This document shows positions 42,571 through 51,220 of a DNA stretch of 64,000 nucleotides, in pieces. The notes beneath the pieces are model-generated. The model ran no database searches. It saw only the letters and a list, made by a program, of their open reading frames with translations, and was not told the origin of the DNA. The stretch spans positions 1,364,001 through 1,428,000 of the forward strand of contig OZ252295.1 of NCBI GenBank assembly GCA_965250195.1, given 5' to 3'. The translations under genes and the position numbers were made by a program. Origin of the DNA: CAUZIR01 sp965250195 (GTDB lineage: Bacteria; Chloroflexota; Dehalococcoidia; Lucifugimonadales; UBA2962). The stretch's first letter is position 1. Every line of letters begins with the position of its first letter.

Positions 42571-45117
42571 TTAACGTTTCTTCGGTGACTTGCCGTTGCC
42601 GCCCAACTGCAGGTTGAGGGCCGCCACGTCGACCTCCACGGTTTCGGTGAGGTTTTCACAGCAGGAGATGGACGACACCGCGTCGCTCTTCGGCAGCTTG
42701 AAGACCGTCACGCCCTGGGTGATCCGGCTCCGGCTGGAGATCTCGGAAAGGTTCGTCCTCAGTACCTGGGCCTGCTCGGAGATGACGTAGACTTCCAGAT
42801 CTTCCGTCACCACTTCTGCGGCGGCTACCTGTCCCGTGCGCGGTGTGATGTTGAAAGTCTTTAGGCCTCTGCCGCCCCTAGTTTGGCGGCGATAGTGTTT
42901 AAGAGCCGTCAGCTTTCCGAAGCCGTTTTTGCTGATTACGAAGAGCTTGCTCTGGCTGTCCGGCTCGACGATGCTCATGCCTACGATCAGGTCATGAATC
43001 GGCCGCTTGCCCTTTATCTTCTTGGGGCGGATGTCCATTCCCCGTACGCCACCGGCCGCCCTTTGCCTGGCCGTCACATCTGACAGGGGGAATCGGATGG
43101 ACATGCCCAGCTTGCTGACCATGACGACCTCGTCTTCTTCTCTCGCCAGCCGTGCTGTGACCAGCTCGTCGGACCGACCGAGGTTCATGATGATGAGCCC
43201 GGCACGCCTGATGTTGGACACAGCCGAAAGCGCGACTCGTTTAATTTCGCCCGTGCGCGTGCCCATGACCAGATATCGGCCCTCAATGTTGAAATCGGAC
43301 ACCGCGACTACCGAATTGACCTTTTCGTTGTCGGCCAGGGGGATGACGTTGACCAGCGGGACACCGCGGGTGTTGCGGCTGGTGTCCGGCCGCAGTTCGT
43401 ACGCCTTGATCGGCAATACCCGGCCCCGGTCGGTGAAGAACAGCAACGTGTCGTGGGTGTCGCAGACAAGTATGTTGCGGACCGGGTCGTCCTCTTTGGT
43501 CTTCATGCTCACGACGCCCTTGCCGCCGCGGTGCTGGTTCCTGTAGGTACCTGCGGGGATGCGCTTTATGTAGCCACCCTGGCTGAGGGTGACCACGACG
43601 CTCTCGTGCGGTTCCAGGTCCTCGCGGTTGAGATCGTCGACCGCCTCTTCGATCAGCGTCCGGCGCTTGCCACCGACCTTCCTTTTGACCTCCAGAGTCT
43701 CTTCTTTAACGACGGCATCGACCTTGGCCGAGTCGGCCAGGAGTGCTTCCAGCTCGGCAATGCGGGCGGACAGCTCGGCGAACTCGGTCTCAATCTTCTG
43801 GCGCTCCAGCGCCGCGATGCGCCGCAGCTGCATGTCCAGGATCGCCTGGGCCTGGATGTCGGTAAGCGAGAACCGCTCCATCAGCCCCTTCTTGGCGGCC
43901 TCTGCGCTGGCAGAACCCCTGATCAACGCTATGACAGCATCGAGATCATTGATGGCCACCATCAGGCCTTCGAGAATGTGCGCCCGGGCCTTGGTCTTGC
44001 GCAACTCGAATTCGGAGCGGCGGGTGACTACGGAGCGGCGGAACTTTATGAACTCAAGCAGGGCGGTTTTGAGGTCCAGCACCCTGGGCCGCCCGTCCAC
44101 GAGCGCCAGCATGTTGGCCGAGAAGCTGCTCTGCATGGCCGTGTACTTGTAGAGGTTGTTGAGAATGACCAGCGGCTGGCTGCCGGACCGCAGTTCCAGC
44201 ACGATGCGCATGCCCTTGCGGTCCGATTCGTCCCGAATTTCGGTGATGCCTTCGAAGCGCTTGGACTTGGTCATGGCGGCGATCTTCTCGACCAGCGTCG
44301 CCTTGTTCACCTGGTACGGCAACTCGGATATGACGATGCGCAGGCGTCCGCCCCGCTTGGCCTCTTCCACCTCCGCCTTGGCCCTGACGATTATCTGGCC
44401 CTTGCCGGATGTGTAGGCGTCTATCGTTCCCTGGCGACCCCTGATGGACGCACCGGTGGGGAAGTCAGGACCCCTCACCGACCGCATCAACTCCGGTATC
44501 GACAGGTCCGGGTCGTCGATTAGCCGCGCCACCGCCGAGCAGACTTCGCCCGGGTTGTGAGGAGGAATGTTCGTCGCCATGCCCACCGCGATTCCAGATG
44601 CGCCGTTTACCAGCAGGTTGGGCAGCCGGGCTGGCAGGACTTTAGGCTCTTGCAGCGTCGTGTCGAAGTTGTCGGCGAAATCGACGGTCTCCTGGTCGAG
44701 ACCGGCGAGCATTTCCTCTGCCGCCCGCGAGAGCCGTGCCTCTGTGTAGCGCATCGCGGCGGGCCGGTCACCATCGACGCTGCCAAAGTTGCCCTGGCCA
44801 TCGACCAGGGGCACCCTAAGCGAGAAGTCCTGGGCCATTCGCACCATGGCGTCATAGATGGTGGTGTCGCCGTGGGGGTGATATTTGCCGAGGACCTCAC
44901 CCACGACCCTGGCGCTCTTTTTGTGAGCCGTGGTGGGCCGCATGCCCAGCTCGTGCATGGCGTAGAGGATGCGTCGTTGCACGGGCTTGAGGCCGTCCTG
45001 AACGTCGGGCAGCGCCCGGGCGACGATGACGCTCATGGCGTAGTCCAAGTAGGACGTGCGCATCTCTTCGGTGAGCTGGGTTGGTTTTATGATCCCGTAT
45101 TCGGTCTTGCTAACCAT
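42571..45117 (-). CDS. gyrA: DNA gyrase subunit A
   Basis: Catalytic DNA-cleaving subunit of gyrase (848 residues). N-terminal TSYLDYAMSVIVARALPDVQDGLKPVQRRILYAM, the active-site Tyr region RYTEARLSR, and a C-terminal six-bladed propeller with a GyrA-box (QTRGGRG) that marks gyrase rather than topoisomerase IV. ATG 45117 has GGGAG six bases upstream. No gyrB is adjacent. The leader is long and has an unusual anti-Shine-Dalgarno-like segment. Confidence 0.97.
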   Translation of the reverse strand: MVSKTEYGIIKPTQLTEEMRTSYLDYAMSVIVARALPDVQDGLKPVQRRILYAMHELGMRPTTAHKKSARVVGEVLGKYHPHGDTTIYDAMVRMAQDFSLRVPLVDGQGNFGSVDGDRPAAMRYTEARLSRAAEEMLAGLDQETVDFADNFDTTLQEPKVLPARLPNLLVNGASGIAVGMATNIPPHNPGEVCSAVARLIDDPDLSIPELMRSVRGPDFPTGASIRGRQGTIDAYTSGKGQIIVRAKAEVEEAKRGGRLRIVISELPYQVNKATLVEKIAAMTKSKRFEGITEIRDESDRKGMRIVLELRSGSQPLVILNNLYKYTAMQSSFSANMLALVDGRPRVLDLKTALLEFIKFRRSVVTRRSEFELRKTKARAHILEGLMVAINDLDAVIALIRGSASAEAAKKGLMERFSLTDIQAQAILDMQLRRIAALERQKIETEFAELSARIAELEALLADSAKVDAVVKEETLEVKRKVGGKRRTLIEEAVDDLNREDLEPHESVVVTLSQGGYIKRIPAGTYRNQHRGGKGVVSMKTKEDDPVRNILVCDTHDTLLFFTDRGRVLPIKAYELRPDTSRNTRGVPLVNVIPLADNEKVNSVVAVSDFNIEGRYLVMGTRTGEIKRVALSAVSNIRRAGLIIMNLGRSDELVTARLAREEDEVVMVSKLGMSIRFPLSDVTARQRAAGGVRGMDIRPKKIKGKRPIHDLIVGMSIVEPDSQSKLFVISKNGFGKLTALKHYRRQTRGGRGLKTFNITPRTGQVAAAEVVTEDLEVYVISEQAQVLRTNLSEISSRSRITQGVTVFKLPKSDAVSSISCCENLTETVEVDVAALNLQLGGNGKSPKKR

Positions 45118-45315
45118 GCGTTTCTCCCGTAGTTAAGGCGTGTAGAGCCTGCGAGGAGGTGATCAAGGAAAAGGTTGGTCCAAAGAAAGGAGAGAGGTTG
45201 AGAGGGGCGAGTGATCGACTCACCTGAATGGACCCTCTGGCGGGTCGCTGAAAACCCCGTTTACTCCTGTGCATAGGCACGCGTGCATTATACCCGCGCG
45301 CGGGCGAAAAGCCAA
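45118..45315 (-). promoter_or_regulatory. gyrA promoter and structured leader
   Basis: Minus-strand TTGGCT (45310-45315), 17-base spacer, TATAAT (45287-45292): one of the few clear -35/-10 promoters here. The leader of about 160 bases holds a GACCC/GGGTC hairpin, a GAGT/ACTC hairpin, and GATCACCTCCT (45154-45164), identical to the conserved 3' end of 16S rRNA. That segment could pair with gyrA's own ribosome site GGGAG (45124-45128). No protein-coding gene is supported in this 245-base stretch. Confidence 0.65.
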
Positions 45316-45362
45316 ATTTTTTCGGGCCGAATTAAAAAAACGGCCGGAATGTGTGTCCTAAG

Positions 45363-46073
45363 TTATTTCCAGTCTTTTGCTCTGCCTACAAGGCCACTAA
45401 AAAGCCGGTCAAAATGGGGTGGCATTTCGCCTCTCAGTTCGGGGTGGAACTGCACCCCGACGACCCACCGGTGGTACGGGCTTTCCAGACCTTCGATGAG
45501 GCCGTCCTCGACCGCGTACGCCGACGCCATGAGCTTGGGGGACTTGTTGGGTTCGGCCACGCCCTGGTGATGCCAACTGTTCACCCGAACCAGGCCGCCG
45601 GAACCGACGCTCTGCGCCAGCCGGGAGCCGGGGGTGATGAAGATGTGGTGTCTAGTGGTGGCCTCTTTGCCATCGTCACTCAGGCTGTGCCCGTGCCCCG
45701 GATGCTTTTCACCAAGGTCCTGAATCAATGACCCACCCATAATCACGTTCAGCGCCTGCATCCCGCGACAGACACATAGCACGGGAAGATCGGCGTCGAT
45801 GGCTGCTCTGAGCAGCGGTAGCTCGATGTCGTCGCGCTCGGGCTGGGACTTTACGTTGGCGGTTGGGTCGGCGTCTCGGCCGTACTCCGACGGTCGAATG
45901 TCCGGCCCGCCACCGGCGAGAAACCCGTCCATGCGCTCGATCGTCTCTTCTGGGGTCAAAGCGTGATCTGGGAAGATGGGCCAAGGCTCTCCCCCGGCCT
46001 GCTCGATTACGTGGATGAACGGGGCCATGTACTGGGCCTCGCTCTCGGTGATTCCGATGACTGGGTTAGACAT
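45363..46073 (-). CDS. gamma-glutamyl-gamma-aminobutyrate hydrolase (PuuD)-like class I amidotransferase
   Basis: A 236-residue class I glutamine-amidotransferase-fold hydrolase. Cys nucleophile in LCVCRGMQALNV, His in VGVQFHPE, and GGGPDIRPSEYG plus ITESEAQYM at the N-terminus place it with PuuD / peptidase C26 proteins, which cleave gamma-glutamyl amides. A TATACT (46146-46151, minus) is a possible -10 with a 70-base leader. Natural substrate not known. Confidence 0.87.
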   Translation of the reverse strand: MSNPVIGITESEAQYMAPFIHVIEQAGGEPWPIFPDHALTPEETIERMDGFLAGGGPDIRPSEYGRDADPTANVKSQPERDDIELPLLRAAIDADLPVLCVCRGMQALNVIMGGSLIQDLGEKHPGHGHSLSDDGKEATTRHHIFITPGSRLAQSVGSGGLVRVNSWHHQGVAEPNKSPKLMASAYAVEDGLIEGLESPYHRWVVGVQFHPELRGEMPPHFDRLFSGLVGRAKDWK

Positions 46074-46179
46074 TAGTTAAATTGATTCCCAGAAAAGTCC
46101 GGTTCTTAGTGTCGCCCCCGAAACGCACGCCGCAAGTCGCACGCGAGTATATCCGAACTCCGGATCCTCTCGGCCCGTT

Positions 46180-46707
46180 TTACGCGCCGACTTCGGCGAA
46201 CTCGGGCTCGTACATAGCGATGCCGGTAAGGTCGTCCAGCGCCTCGGGCCGGAGCCCCAGGACCAGGAAGCCTTCGTCCGCCCCGTACTGGTTGGAAAGG
46301 CCGTAGCGGCTGGCCGGTTCGAAGCCGAAGCGGCCATAGTAAGCCGGGTCCCCCAGCACGACGACCGCGTCGTATCCAGCGCTGCGGCACTCCCGTAGTC
46401 CGCGATTGACCAGGGCCGAGCCCAAGCCGCGCCCCTGGGCGTCGGGGTGGACGCCGAGCGGCGCCAATCCCAGCATTCGCCGTGCATCGCGTGCAGGGAC
46501 CATCGTCACTGGGGAAAACAGGACGTGTCCGACGACCTGCTCGTCGTTCGTCGCCACAAGCGAGACGACGGCCTTGCCCCGCGACCGGAGCGCTTCGATG
46601 AGAGCCACTTCTGCCTCACCGGCGCCTTGAGCAGAACCAAACGCTGCCCGCGTGACTGCTGCAATCTCGGCGGCGTCGGAATCTCGCTCCGGGCGGACGG
46701 TGTGCAC
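46180..46707 (-). CDS. GNAT family N-acetyltransferase
   Basis: A 175-residue acetyltransferase: GLAPLGVHPDAQGRGLGSALVNRGL is the acetyl-CoA motif, followed by VVLGDPAYYGRFGF and a YhbS-like C-terminus (GIAMYEPEF). GTG start at 46707 with agggGAG upstream. It is divergent from recA and shares with it an intergenic region containing three ATTAGAAC elements. Confidence 0.88.
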   Translation of the reverse strand: MHTVRPERDSDAAEIAAVTRAAFGSAQGAGEAEVALIEALRSRGKAVVSLVATNDEQVVGHVLFSPVTMVPARDARRMLGLAPLGVHPDAQGRGLGSALVNRGLRECRSAGYDAVVVLGDPAYYGRFGFEPASRYGLSNQYGADEGFLVLGLRPEALDDLTGIAMYEPEFAEVGA

Positions 46708-46719
46708 TGAATCTCCCCT

Positions 46720-46796
46720 GTTCTAATTCGCCCGTTCTAATTCACCAGAGGCATTAGAACATATGTGTTTACAAACGGGATTGACCGTGCTAGCAT
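46720..46796. promoter_or_regulatory. recA/GNAT divergent control region with three ATTAGAAC elements
   Basis: On the plus strand ATTAGAAC is at 46753-46760; on the minus strand it is at 46734-46741 and 46720-46727, inside a 14-base direct repeat. The recA promoter is TTTACA (46768-46773), 17 bases, TAGCAT (46791-46796). GAACATATGTGTT (46757-46769), partly like the GAACnnnnGTTC LexA box of Gram-positive bacteria, touches the -35. Confidence 0.6.
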
Positions 46797-46827
46797 CGGC
46801 ATCAACGCTGGTTGCGGAGATAACACT

Positions 46828-47877
46828 ATGGGTAATGAAAGAGTCAAGGCACTGGACGCGGCGCTGAATCAGATCGACCGTCAGTTTGGCAAGGGCGCGG
46901 TCATCCGACTGGGTGATTCCGAAGACACCGGCGGGGTGCAAGCGATATCGACGGGCTCCATCTCACTGGACATGGCGCTGGGGGTCGGCGGGATTCCCCA
47001 GGGCAGGGTGACGGAGCTGTACGGCGCCGAGTCTTCCGGCAAGTCGACGGTCGCGTATCACATTATGGCCAGTGCCCAACACAGTGGCGGGACGGCGGCC
47101 TACATTGACGCAGAGCACGCGATGGACCCGACCTATGCCGCCAAGTGCGGCATCGATCCCGACAGCCTGCTGGTGTCTCAGCCAGACTCCGCGGAGCAAG
47201 CCTTAGAAATTTGCGAATATCTCGTCCGTAGCGGGGCCGTCGACGTGGTGGTTATCGACAGCGTCGCCGCGCTGGTACCGAAAGCCGAGATCGAGGGCGA
47301 AATGGGCGACACGCACGTCGGCCTGCAGGCCAGGATCATGTCCCAGGCGCTGAGGAAGCTGACGGCCTCGATAAGCAAGTCCAATACCGCCGTGCTGTTC
47401 ATTAACCAGATCCGGGAAAAAGTTGGCGTTATCTGGGGCAGCCCCGAGGTCACGCCTGGCGGCCGCGCTCTCAAGTTCTACTCGTCCGTGCGCATAGACC
47501 TGCGCCGTATCGAGTCGATCAAGCTGGGAACGGATATTGTCGGCAACCGGGTTCGGGCCCGCGTGGTCAAGAACAAGGTGGCGGCCCCATTCAGAGTCGC
47601 CGAGTTCGACATCATGTTCAATGAGGGCATCAGCCGGGAGGGTGACCTCATCGAACTGGGCGACGACATGGGAATTGTGCGCAAGAGCGGGTCTTTCTAC
47701 TCGTACGGTGACACCAAGCTGGGCCAGGGCCGGGAGAACTCCAAGACGTTCTTGCGGGAGCACGCCGACATGGCTGCCGAGATCGAAGAGCGGATACGCG
47801 AGGCTGCGAAACCGGAGCCCGTGCCGCCCTCCAACGGCCTCGGCCCGGAGAAGGCGACGGCCGCGGCGGACTCTTAA
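46828..47877 (+). CDS. recA: recombinase RecA
   Basis: ATP-dependent strand-exchange protein, 349 residues. QFGKGAVIRLGD, Walker A GAESSGKST, YIDAEHAMDPTYA, VVIDSVAALVPKAEIEGEMGD and FINQIREKVGV are canonical, and EVTPGGRALKFYSSVR completes loop 2. The frame is open from 46765, but ATG 46828, with GGAG upstream, matches RecA N-termini. recX follows eight bases after the stop, across a perfect inverted repeat. Likely SOS-controlled. Confidence 0.97.
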   Translation: MGNERVKALDAALNQIDRQFGKGAVIRLGDSEDTGGVQAISTGSISLDMALGVGGIPQGRVTELYGAESSGKSTVAYHIMASAQHSGGTAAYIDAEHAMDPTYAAKCGIDPDSLLVSQPDSAEQALEICEYLVRSGAVDVVVIDSVAALVPKAEIEGEMGDTHVGLQARIMSQALRKLTASISKSNTAVLFINQIREKVGVIWGSPEVTPGGRALKFYSSVRIDLRRIESIKLGTDIVGNRVRARVVKNKVAAPFRVAEFDIMFNEGISREGDLIELGDDMGIVRKSGSFYSYGDTKLGQGRENSKTFLREHADMAAEIEERIREAAKPEPVPPSNGLGPEKATAAADS

Positions 47878-47884
47878 AGAGTCC
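47868..47884 (+). terminator. perfect inverted repeat over the recA stop codon
   Basis: GGACTCTTAAAGAGTCC (47868-47884) is a perfect palindrome with a one-base centre; as RNA it makes a six-base-pair stem with loop TTAAA containing the recA TAA. It ends one base before the recX TTG, so it may lower recX expression. Confidence 0.5.
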
Positions 47885-47885
47885 G

Positions 47886-48401
47886 TTGAGTCAAAGCGAC
47901 GCAGCCGAAAAAGTCAGGGCCGCAGCCCTGCGGCTGCTTACGCAAAGGCCCAGGTCGGTCCGCGAATTGAGGGACAGGCTGTCTCGTCGGTTTTCGCCGG
48001 AAGCCGTCGATGAGGTAGTCTCTGCCCTCGCCAGGACCTCGCTCCTCGACGACCGGGCTTTCGCCGAGTGGTGGACCGAGTCCCGCACCGGTTCGAAGCC
48101 GATGGCCGCGGCCATGATCGCCAGGGAGCTCGCCCAAAAGGGCGTGGATGCCGAAACCGTGGCCTCGGCGATCGCCGAGGTCGATGATGCCGTGAACGCC
48201 CGGGCGCTATCCGGCAAGCTGGTCCGGACGATGGCGACGGACAGCTACGACCGTTTCGCCCGTCGGTTGTCGGGCTGCTTAGCTCGCCGGGGATATGCCA
48301 GCGGTCTCACCAGGTCCGTGGTGCAAGAGGCATGGTCCCAGGTGGGACGCGACGCGACCGCAGCCAGCCCTGACCGCTCCGAAACACCCGGCGGCCTGTA
48401 G
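47886..48401 (+). CDS. recX: regulatory protein RecX
   Basis: A 171-residue RecX, which caps and inhibits RecA filaments. The three-helix repeats are recognisable (RAAALRLLTQRPRSVRELRDRLSRRF, VVSALARTSLLDDRAFAEWWTE, MIARELAQKGVDAETVASAI). TTG start at 47886, just behind the recA stop and hairpin, without an independent ribosome site, so expression probably depends on recA. Its stop TAG is part of a TAGAAT (48399-48404) that may serve the next gene. Confidence 0.9.
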   Translation: MSQSDAAEKVRAAALRLLTQRPRSVRELRDRLSRRFSPEAVDEVVSALARTSLLDDRAFAEWWTESRTGSKPMAAAMIARELAQKGVDAETVASAIAEVDDAVNARALSGKLVRTMATDSYDRFARRLSGCLARRGYASGLTRSVVQEAWSQVGRDATAASPDRSETPGGL

Positions 48402-48462
48402 AATGGTCTGACTATTCGCCGGGTCCACCGCAATTCGCGGTTGGTTCGGTAAGCGATGTGCG

Positions 48463-49776
48463 GTGGAAGGCCAGACCGTCAACATAATCGTGATCGCGAT
48501 CTCGGTGGCCCTTTCGGCCTTCTTTTCTAGTGCCGAGGCTGCGTTCCTCTCATTGCAGGGGTCTCCCAGGCTCCAGCACTTGGTTAGCACCGGTAACCCC
48601 GGGGCGCGTCGCGTTGCGTCCATGCTCGATCGTCCGGAACGGCTGTTGTCGACGATTCTGCTCGGCAACAATTTGGTGAACATTCTCTTCGCCACTCTAA
48701 TGACCATCGCCACCCTATCGGTGATCGATGACGAGGCGGTGGGCGTAATTGTGGCGACGGTAGCGGGCACGTCGATTCTGCTGGTTTTTGGCGAGATCAT
48801 CCCCAAAGCGTTCGCGGTGCGTTACGCCGAGCGTGTGGCGATCGCGTATGCCCGGCCTTTGCGGGGCTTTGAGTTCCTGATGTGGCCTGTGGTCGTGCTG
48901 CTCCAATCCATCAGCAAGAGAGTCGTACCTGGTCGCAGCCGGCGAGAGATCGACGCCCCATCGATAACCGAGGGTGAGATACGCACGCTGATTGATATCG
49001 GGGAGGCGGAAGGGGCCTTCGAACCCGAGGAGGCTGAGCTTCTGGACAACGTGTTCCGGTTCGGCGACCGGCAGGTACGTGAGGTCATGACCCCCAGGAC
49101 GGAGATGATATTCGTGGAGCAGGGCGCGACGCTGACCGACTTCTTGCGTATATATAGCGGCGACAGTCACACTCGGTTCCCGGTGTACGAGGGCGAAGTT
49201 GAGAACGTGTTGGGGATTATCTCGGCCAAAGACGTCCTTAACACTCTTGCTGCTCGGACCGTCCGGGCAGACGAGTCGGTCACCGCGGTGACTCGGCCCA
49301 CTCATTTCGTGCCTGAGACGAAACGGGCTGCCGACCTGTTCGAAGAATTGCGCGCGTCTGGCAACCAGATGGCGATTGTGGTTGATGAGTTCGGTGGCCT
49401 CGCCGGGCTGGTCACACTCAAGCGCCTGCTGGAAGAGCTGGCCGGTCCCGTCGGTGAAGAGGGTGAAGCCCCCGAGGACGAGTACGAGGCGATCGACGAA
49501 TTCACGTTCCAGGTGGATGGTGCCATGGACATCGACGAGGCCAACGAGGAACTCCATCTGGACCTGCCTGAGGGAGAGGATTTCGAGACCGTGGCCGGGT
49601 TCGTACTCGACGTCCTGGGGCATATTCCGTCTGAAGGTGAACAGTTCGAGTACGGCGGCCTGAGATTCGAGGTCGTGGAGATGAAGAATCTCAAGGTGGA
49701 GACCGTCAAACTGACCAAGCCGCAGCCCCAGCAGCCGAAATCCCCTCTTGCGAATGACCATGACGCGTTACGATAG
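48463..49776 (+). CDS. hemolysin C/CorC-type CNNM transporter with CBS domains
   Basis: A 437-residue membrane protein: DUF21/CNNM transmembrane domain (about 1-180, SAFFSSAEAAFLSL and LLGNNLVNILFATL), a CBS pair (about 200-330, VREVMTPRTEM and HTRFPVYEG, then MAIVVDEFGGLAGLVTLKRLLEEL), and a C-terminal CorC/HlyC domain (about 350-420). Such proteins are linked to Mg or other ion efflux; the old name hemolysin is misleading. GTG start; overlaps tilS at its end. Confidence 0.92.
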   Translation: MEGQTVNIIVIAISVALSAFFSSAEAAFLSLQGSPRLQHLVSTGNPGARRVASMLDRPERLLSTILLGNNLVNILFATLMTIATLSVIDDEAVGVIVATVAGTSILLVFGEIIPKAFAVRYAERVAIAYARPLRGFEFLMWPVVVLLQSISKRVVPGRSRREIDAPSITEGEIRTLIDIGEAEGAFEPEEAELLDNVFRFGDRQVREVMTPRTEMIFVEQGATLTDFLRIYSGDSHTRFPVYEGEVENVLGIISAKDVLNTLAARTVRADESVTAVTRPTHFVPETKRAADLFEELRASGNQMAIVVDEFGGLAGLVTLKRLLEELAGPVGEEGEAPEDEYEAIDEFTFQVDGAMDIDEANEELHLDLPEGEDFETVAGFVLDVLGHIPSEGEQFEYGGLRFEVVEMKNLKVETVKLTKPQPQQPKSPLANDHDALR

Positions 49777-51214
49777 CGTTCGAGTCCCGAGGGTCGTCGG
49801 CGAGGTTCGCCGATCGATCAAAAATGCTGTTAATCGATCTTCGAGCCGGGATACCCGGCTGGTTGTCGCCGTTTCGGGTGGCCAGGATTCCCTGGCGCTG
49901 CTCGACGCGCTTGTCGCCTGTCGAGACGAATTCTCTTTTGATTTGGTGTGCGCCCACTTCGACCACGGCCTGAGAGGCGCAGAGTCGGATGCCGATGCCC
50001 AGTTTGTCCGGAGGCTGTGTGGGTCTCTGGGCGTCGAGTGCGTTTTGGGCAAGGCGGAACCGGGCGATCACCTTTCGGCCGAGGAGGCGGCGCGGGACGC
50101 ACGTTACGCATTTCTGGCGTCCGTCGCGGAGCAGGTCGATACCGAGACGGTCGTACTGGGGCACACGGCCACCGATCAGGCGGAAACTGTGCTCCTGAAC
50201 CTGGTCCGTGGCGCCGGGCTGCCCGGTCTGGCGGCCATGCGACCCGTCTCACCGAAGACGGTCGGCAGCAAAGAACTGAGGCTGATGAGGCCCCTGCTTT
50301 CGGTGTCGCGTCAAGAGACGGCGGCGTACTGTGAGGCGGTCGGTCTCGAACCGAGGGCGGACGCTTCAAATCTCTCCGATGAGTTCACCCGGAACCGGCT
50401 GCGCGCCTCTGTGATGCCGCTGTTGCGGACGTTTAACCCGCAGGTGGAAACCGCCTTTGTGAGACTCGCCGACAACGCCGCCCAGGCTCTCGAACTGATA
50501 GATGCCGAGGCGGCCGACGCCTGGTTGGAGACCGTCACGGACACCGGCGACTCGGTGGAACTGAGCGCGGCCGCTGCGTCGTTGTCGGAACCGGTGCTGG
50601 CGGCTCTGGTTCGTCGAGCAATAGCAAACCTCCGGGGCGATCTCAGAGACGTTCGTCAGAGCCATGTGGACGACGTCATCGCTCTGCTGAATGGCCGGGC
50701 TGGGCGCATCGTCGAACTGCCGGGCGGACTGCTGGCCCGCGCCCAGGCTGCCCGCGCCCAGGTTGCCGGCGCGGTCATCAGCCGCTCTGTCGATGCCCCG
50801 GCGGTAGCGCTGAAGGGCGAGCACCAGGTCGATGTGCCCGGCATAGTCCGTTTGCCGGGCTGGATCATTTCCGCTGAACTGGTCGATGCGAGTGCCGAAA
50901 ATGGCAGGAACGCCGACGAAGTTTGTGCGGTAGTGTTGGATCCGGCTCTTGCCGACGGTCCTCTGTGGGTTAGGGGTTGGCTGCCCGGCGACCGGATTTC
51001 TCCAATGGGAATGACCGGAACCAAGAAGATTCAGGACCTGTTCGTGGACGAAAAGACTCCCAGGCAGGACCGGGGAGCGATTCCGCTGCTCGTCAGCGAG
51101 AGTGGTGTGGCCTGGGTCGCGGGCCACCGGATTGCCGAGTGGGCGAAATTGCCCGACGGACCTGGGCCGGGGCCGAGACTGGGATTAAGGGTGCGGGCCG
51201 AGCGCCGCGACTAG
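49754..51214 (+). CDS. tilS: tRNA(Ile)-lysidine synthase
   Basis: ATP-dependent enzyme that makes lysidine at C34 of the minor isoleucine tRNA, changing AUG to AUA decoding. PP-loop VAVSGGQDSLALLDAL near residue 36, AHFDHGLRGAESDADAQFV, GHTATDQAETVLLNLVRGAGLPGL and a C-terminal tRNA-binding domain ending with MGMTGTKKIQDLFVDEKTPR. Three close start codons (TTG 49748, ATG 49754, ATG 49760); 49754 chosen without strong evidence. Overlaps the CNNM gene by 23 bases. Confidence 0.94.
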   Translation: MTMTRYDSVRVPRVVGEVRRSIKNAVNRSSSRDTRLVVAVSGGQDSLALLDALVACRDEFSFDLVCAHFDHGLRGAESDADAQFVRRLCGSLGVECVLGKAEPGDHLSAEEAARDARYAFLASVAEQVDTETVVLGHTATDQAETVLLNLVRGAGLPGLAAMRPVSPKTVGSKELRLMRPLLSVSRQETAAYCEAVGLEPRADASNLSDEFTRNRLRASVMPLLRTFNPQVETAFVRLADNAAQALELIDAEAADAWLETVTDTGDSVELSAAAASLSEPVLAALVRRAIANLRGDLRDVRQSHVDDVIALLNGRAGRIVELPGGLLARAQAARAQVAGAVISRSVDAPAVALKGEHQVDVPGIVRLPGWIISAELVDASAENGRNADEVCAVVLDPALADGPLWVRGWLPGDRISPMGMTGTKKIQDLFVDEKTPRQDRGAIPLLVSESGVAWVAGHRIAEWAKLPDGPGPGPRLGLRVRAERRD

Positions 51215-51220
51215 GACCAA

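Noticed and set aside
43453..44523. Plus-strand 356-residue frame opposite gyrA
   Set aside because: Antisense shadow of gyrA without motifs or ribosome site.
45154..45164. 16S rRNA 3'-end match as a remnant rRNA gene
   Set aside because: The match is limited to 11 bases; flanks do not resemble 16S.
45175..45201. Plus-strand eight-codon frame after the perfect AGGAGGTGATC
   Set aside because: Too short and without support; the sequence is better explained as the antisense of a gyrA leader element.
45118..45290. gyrA leader as a T-box riboswitch
   Set aside because: It has hairpins but lacks the T-box sequence and a specifier loop; gyrA is not a usual target.
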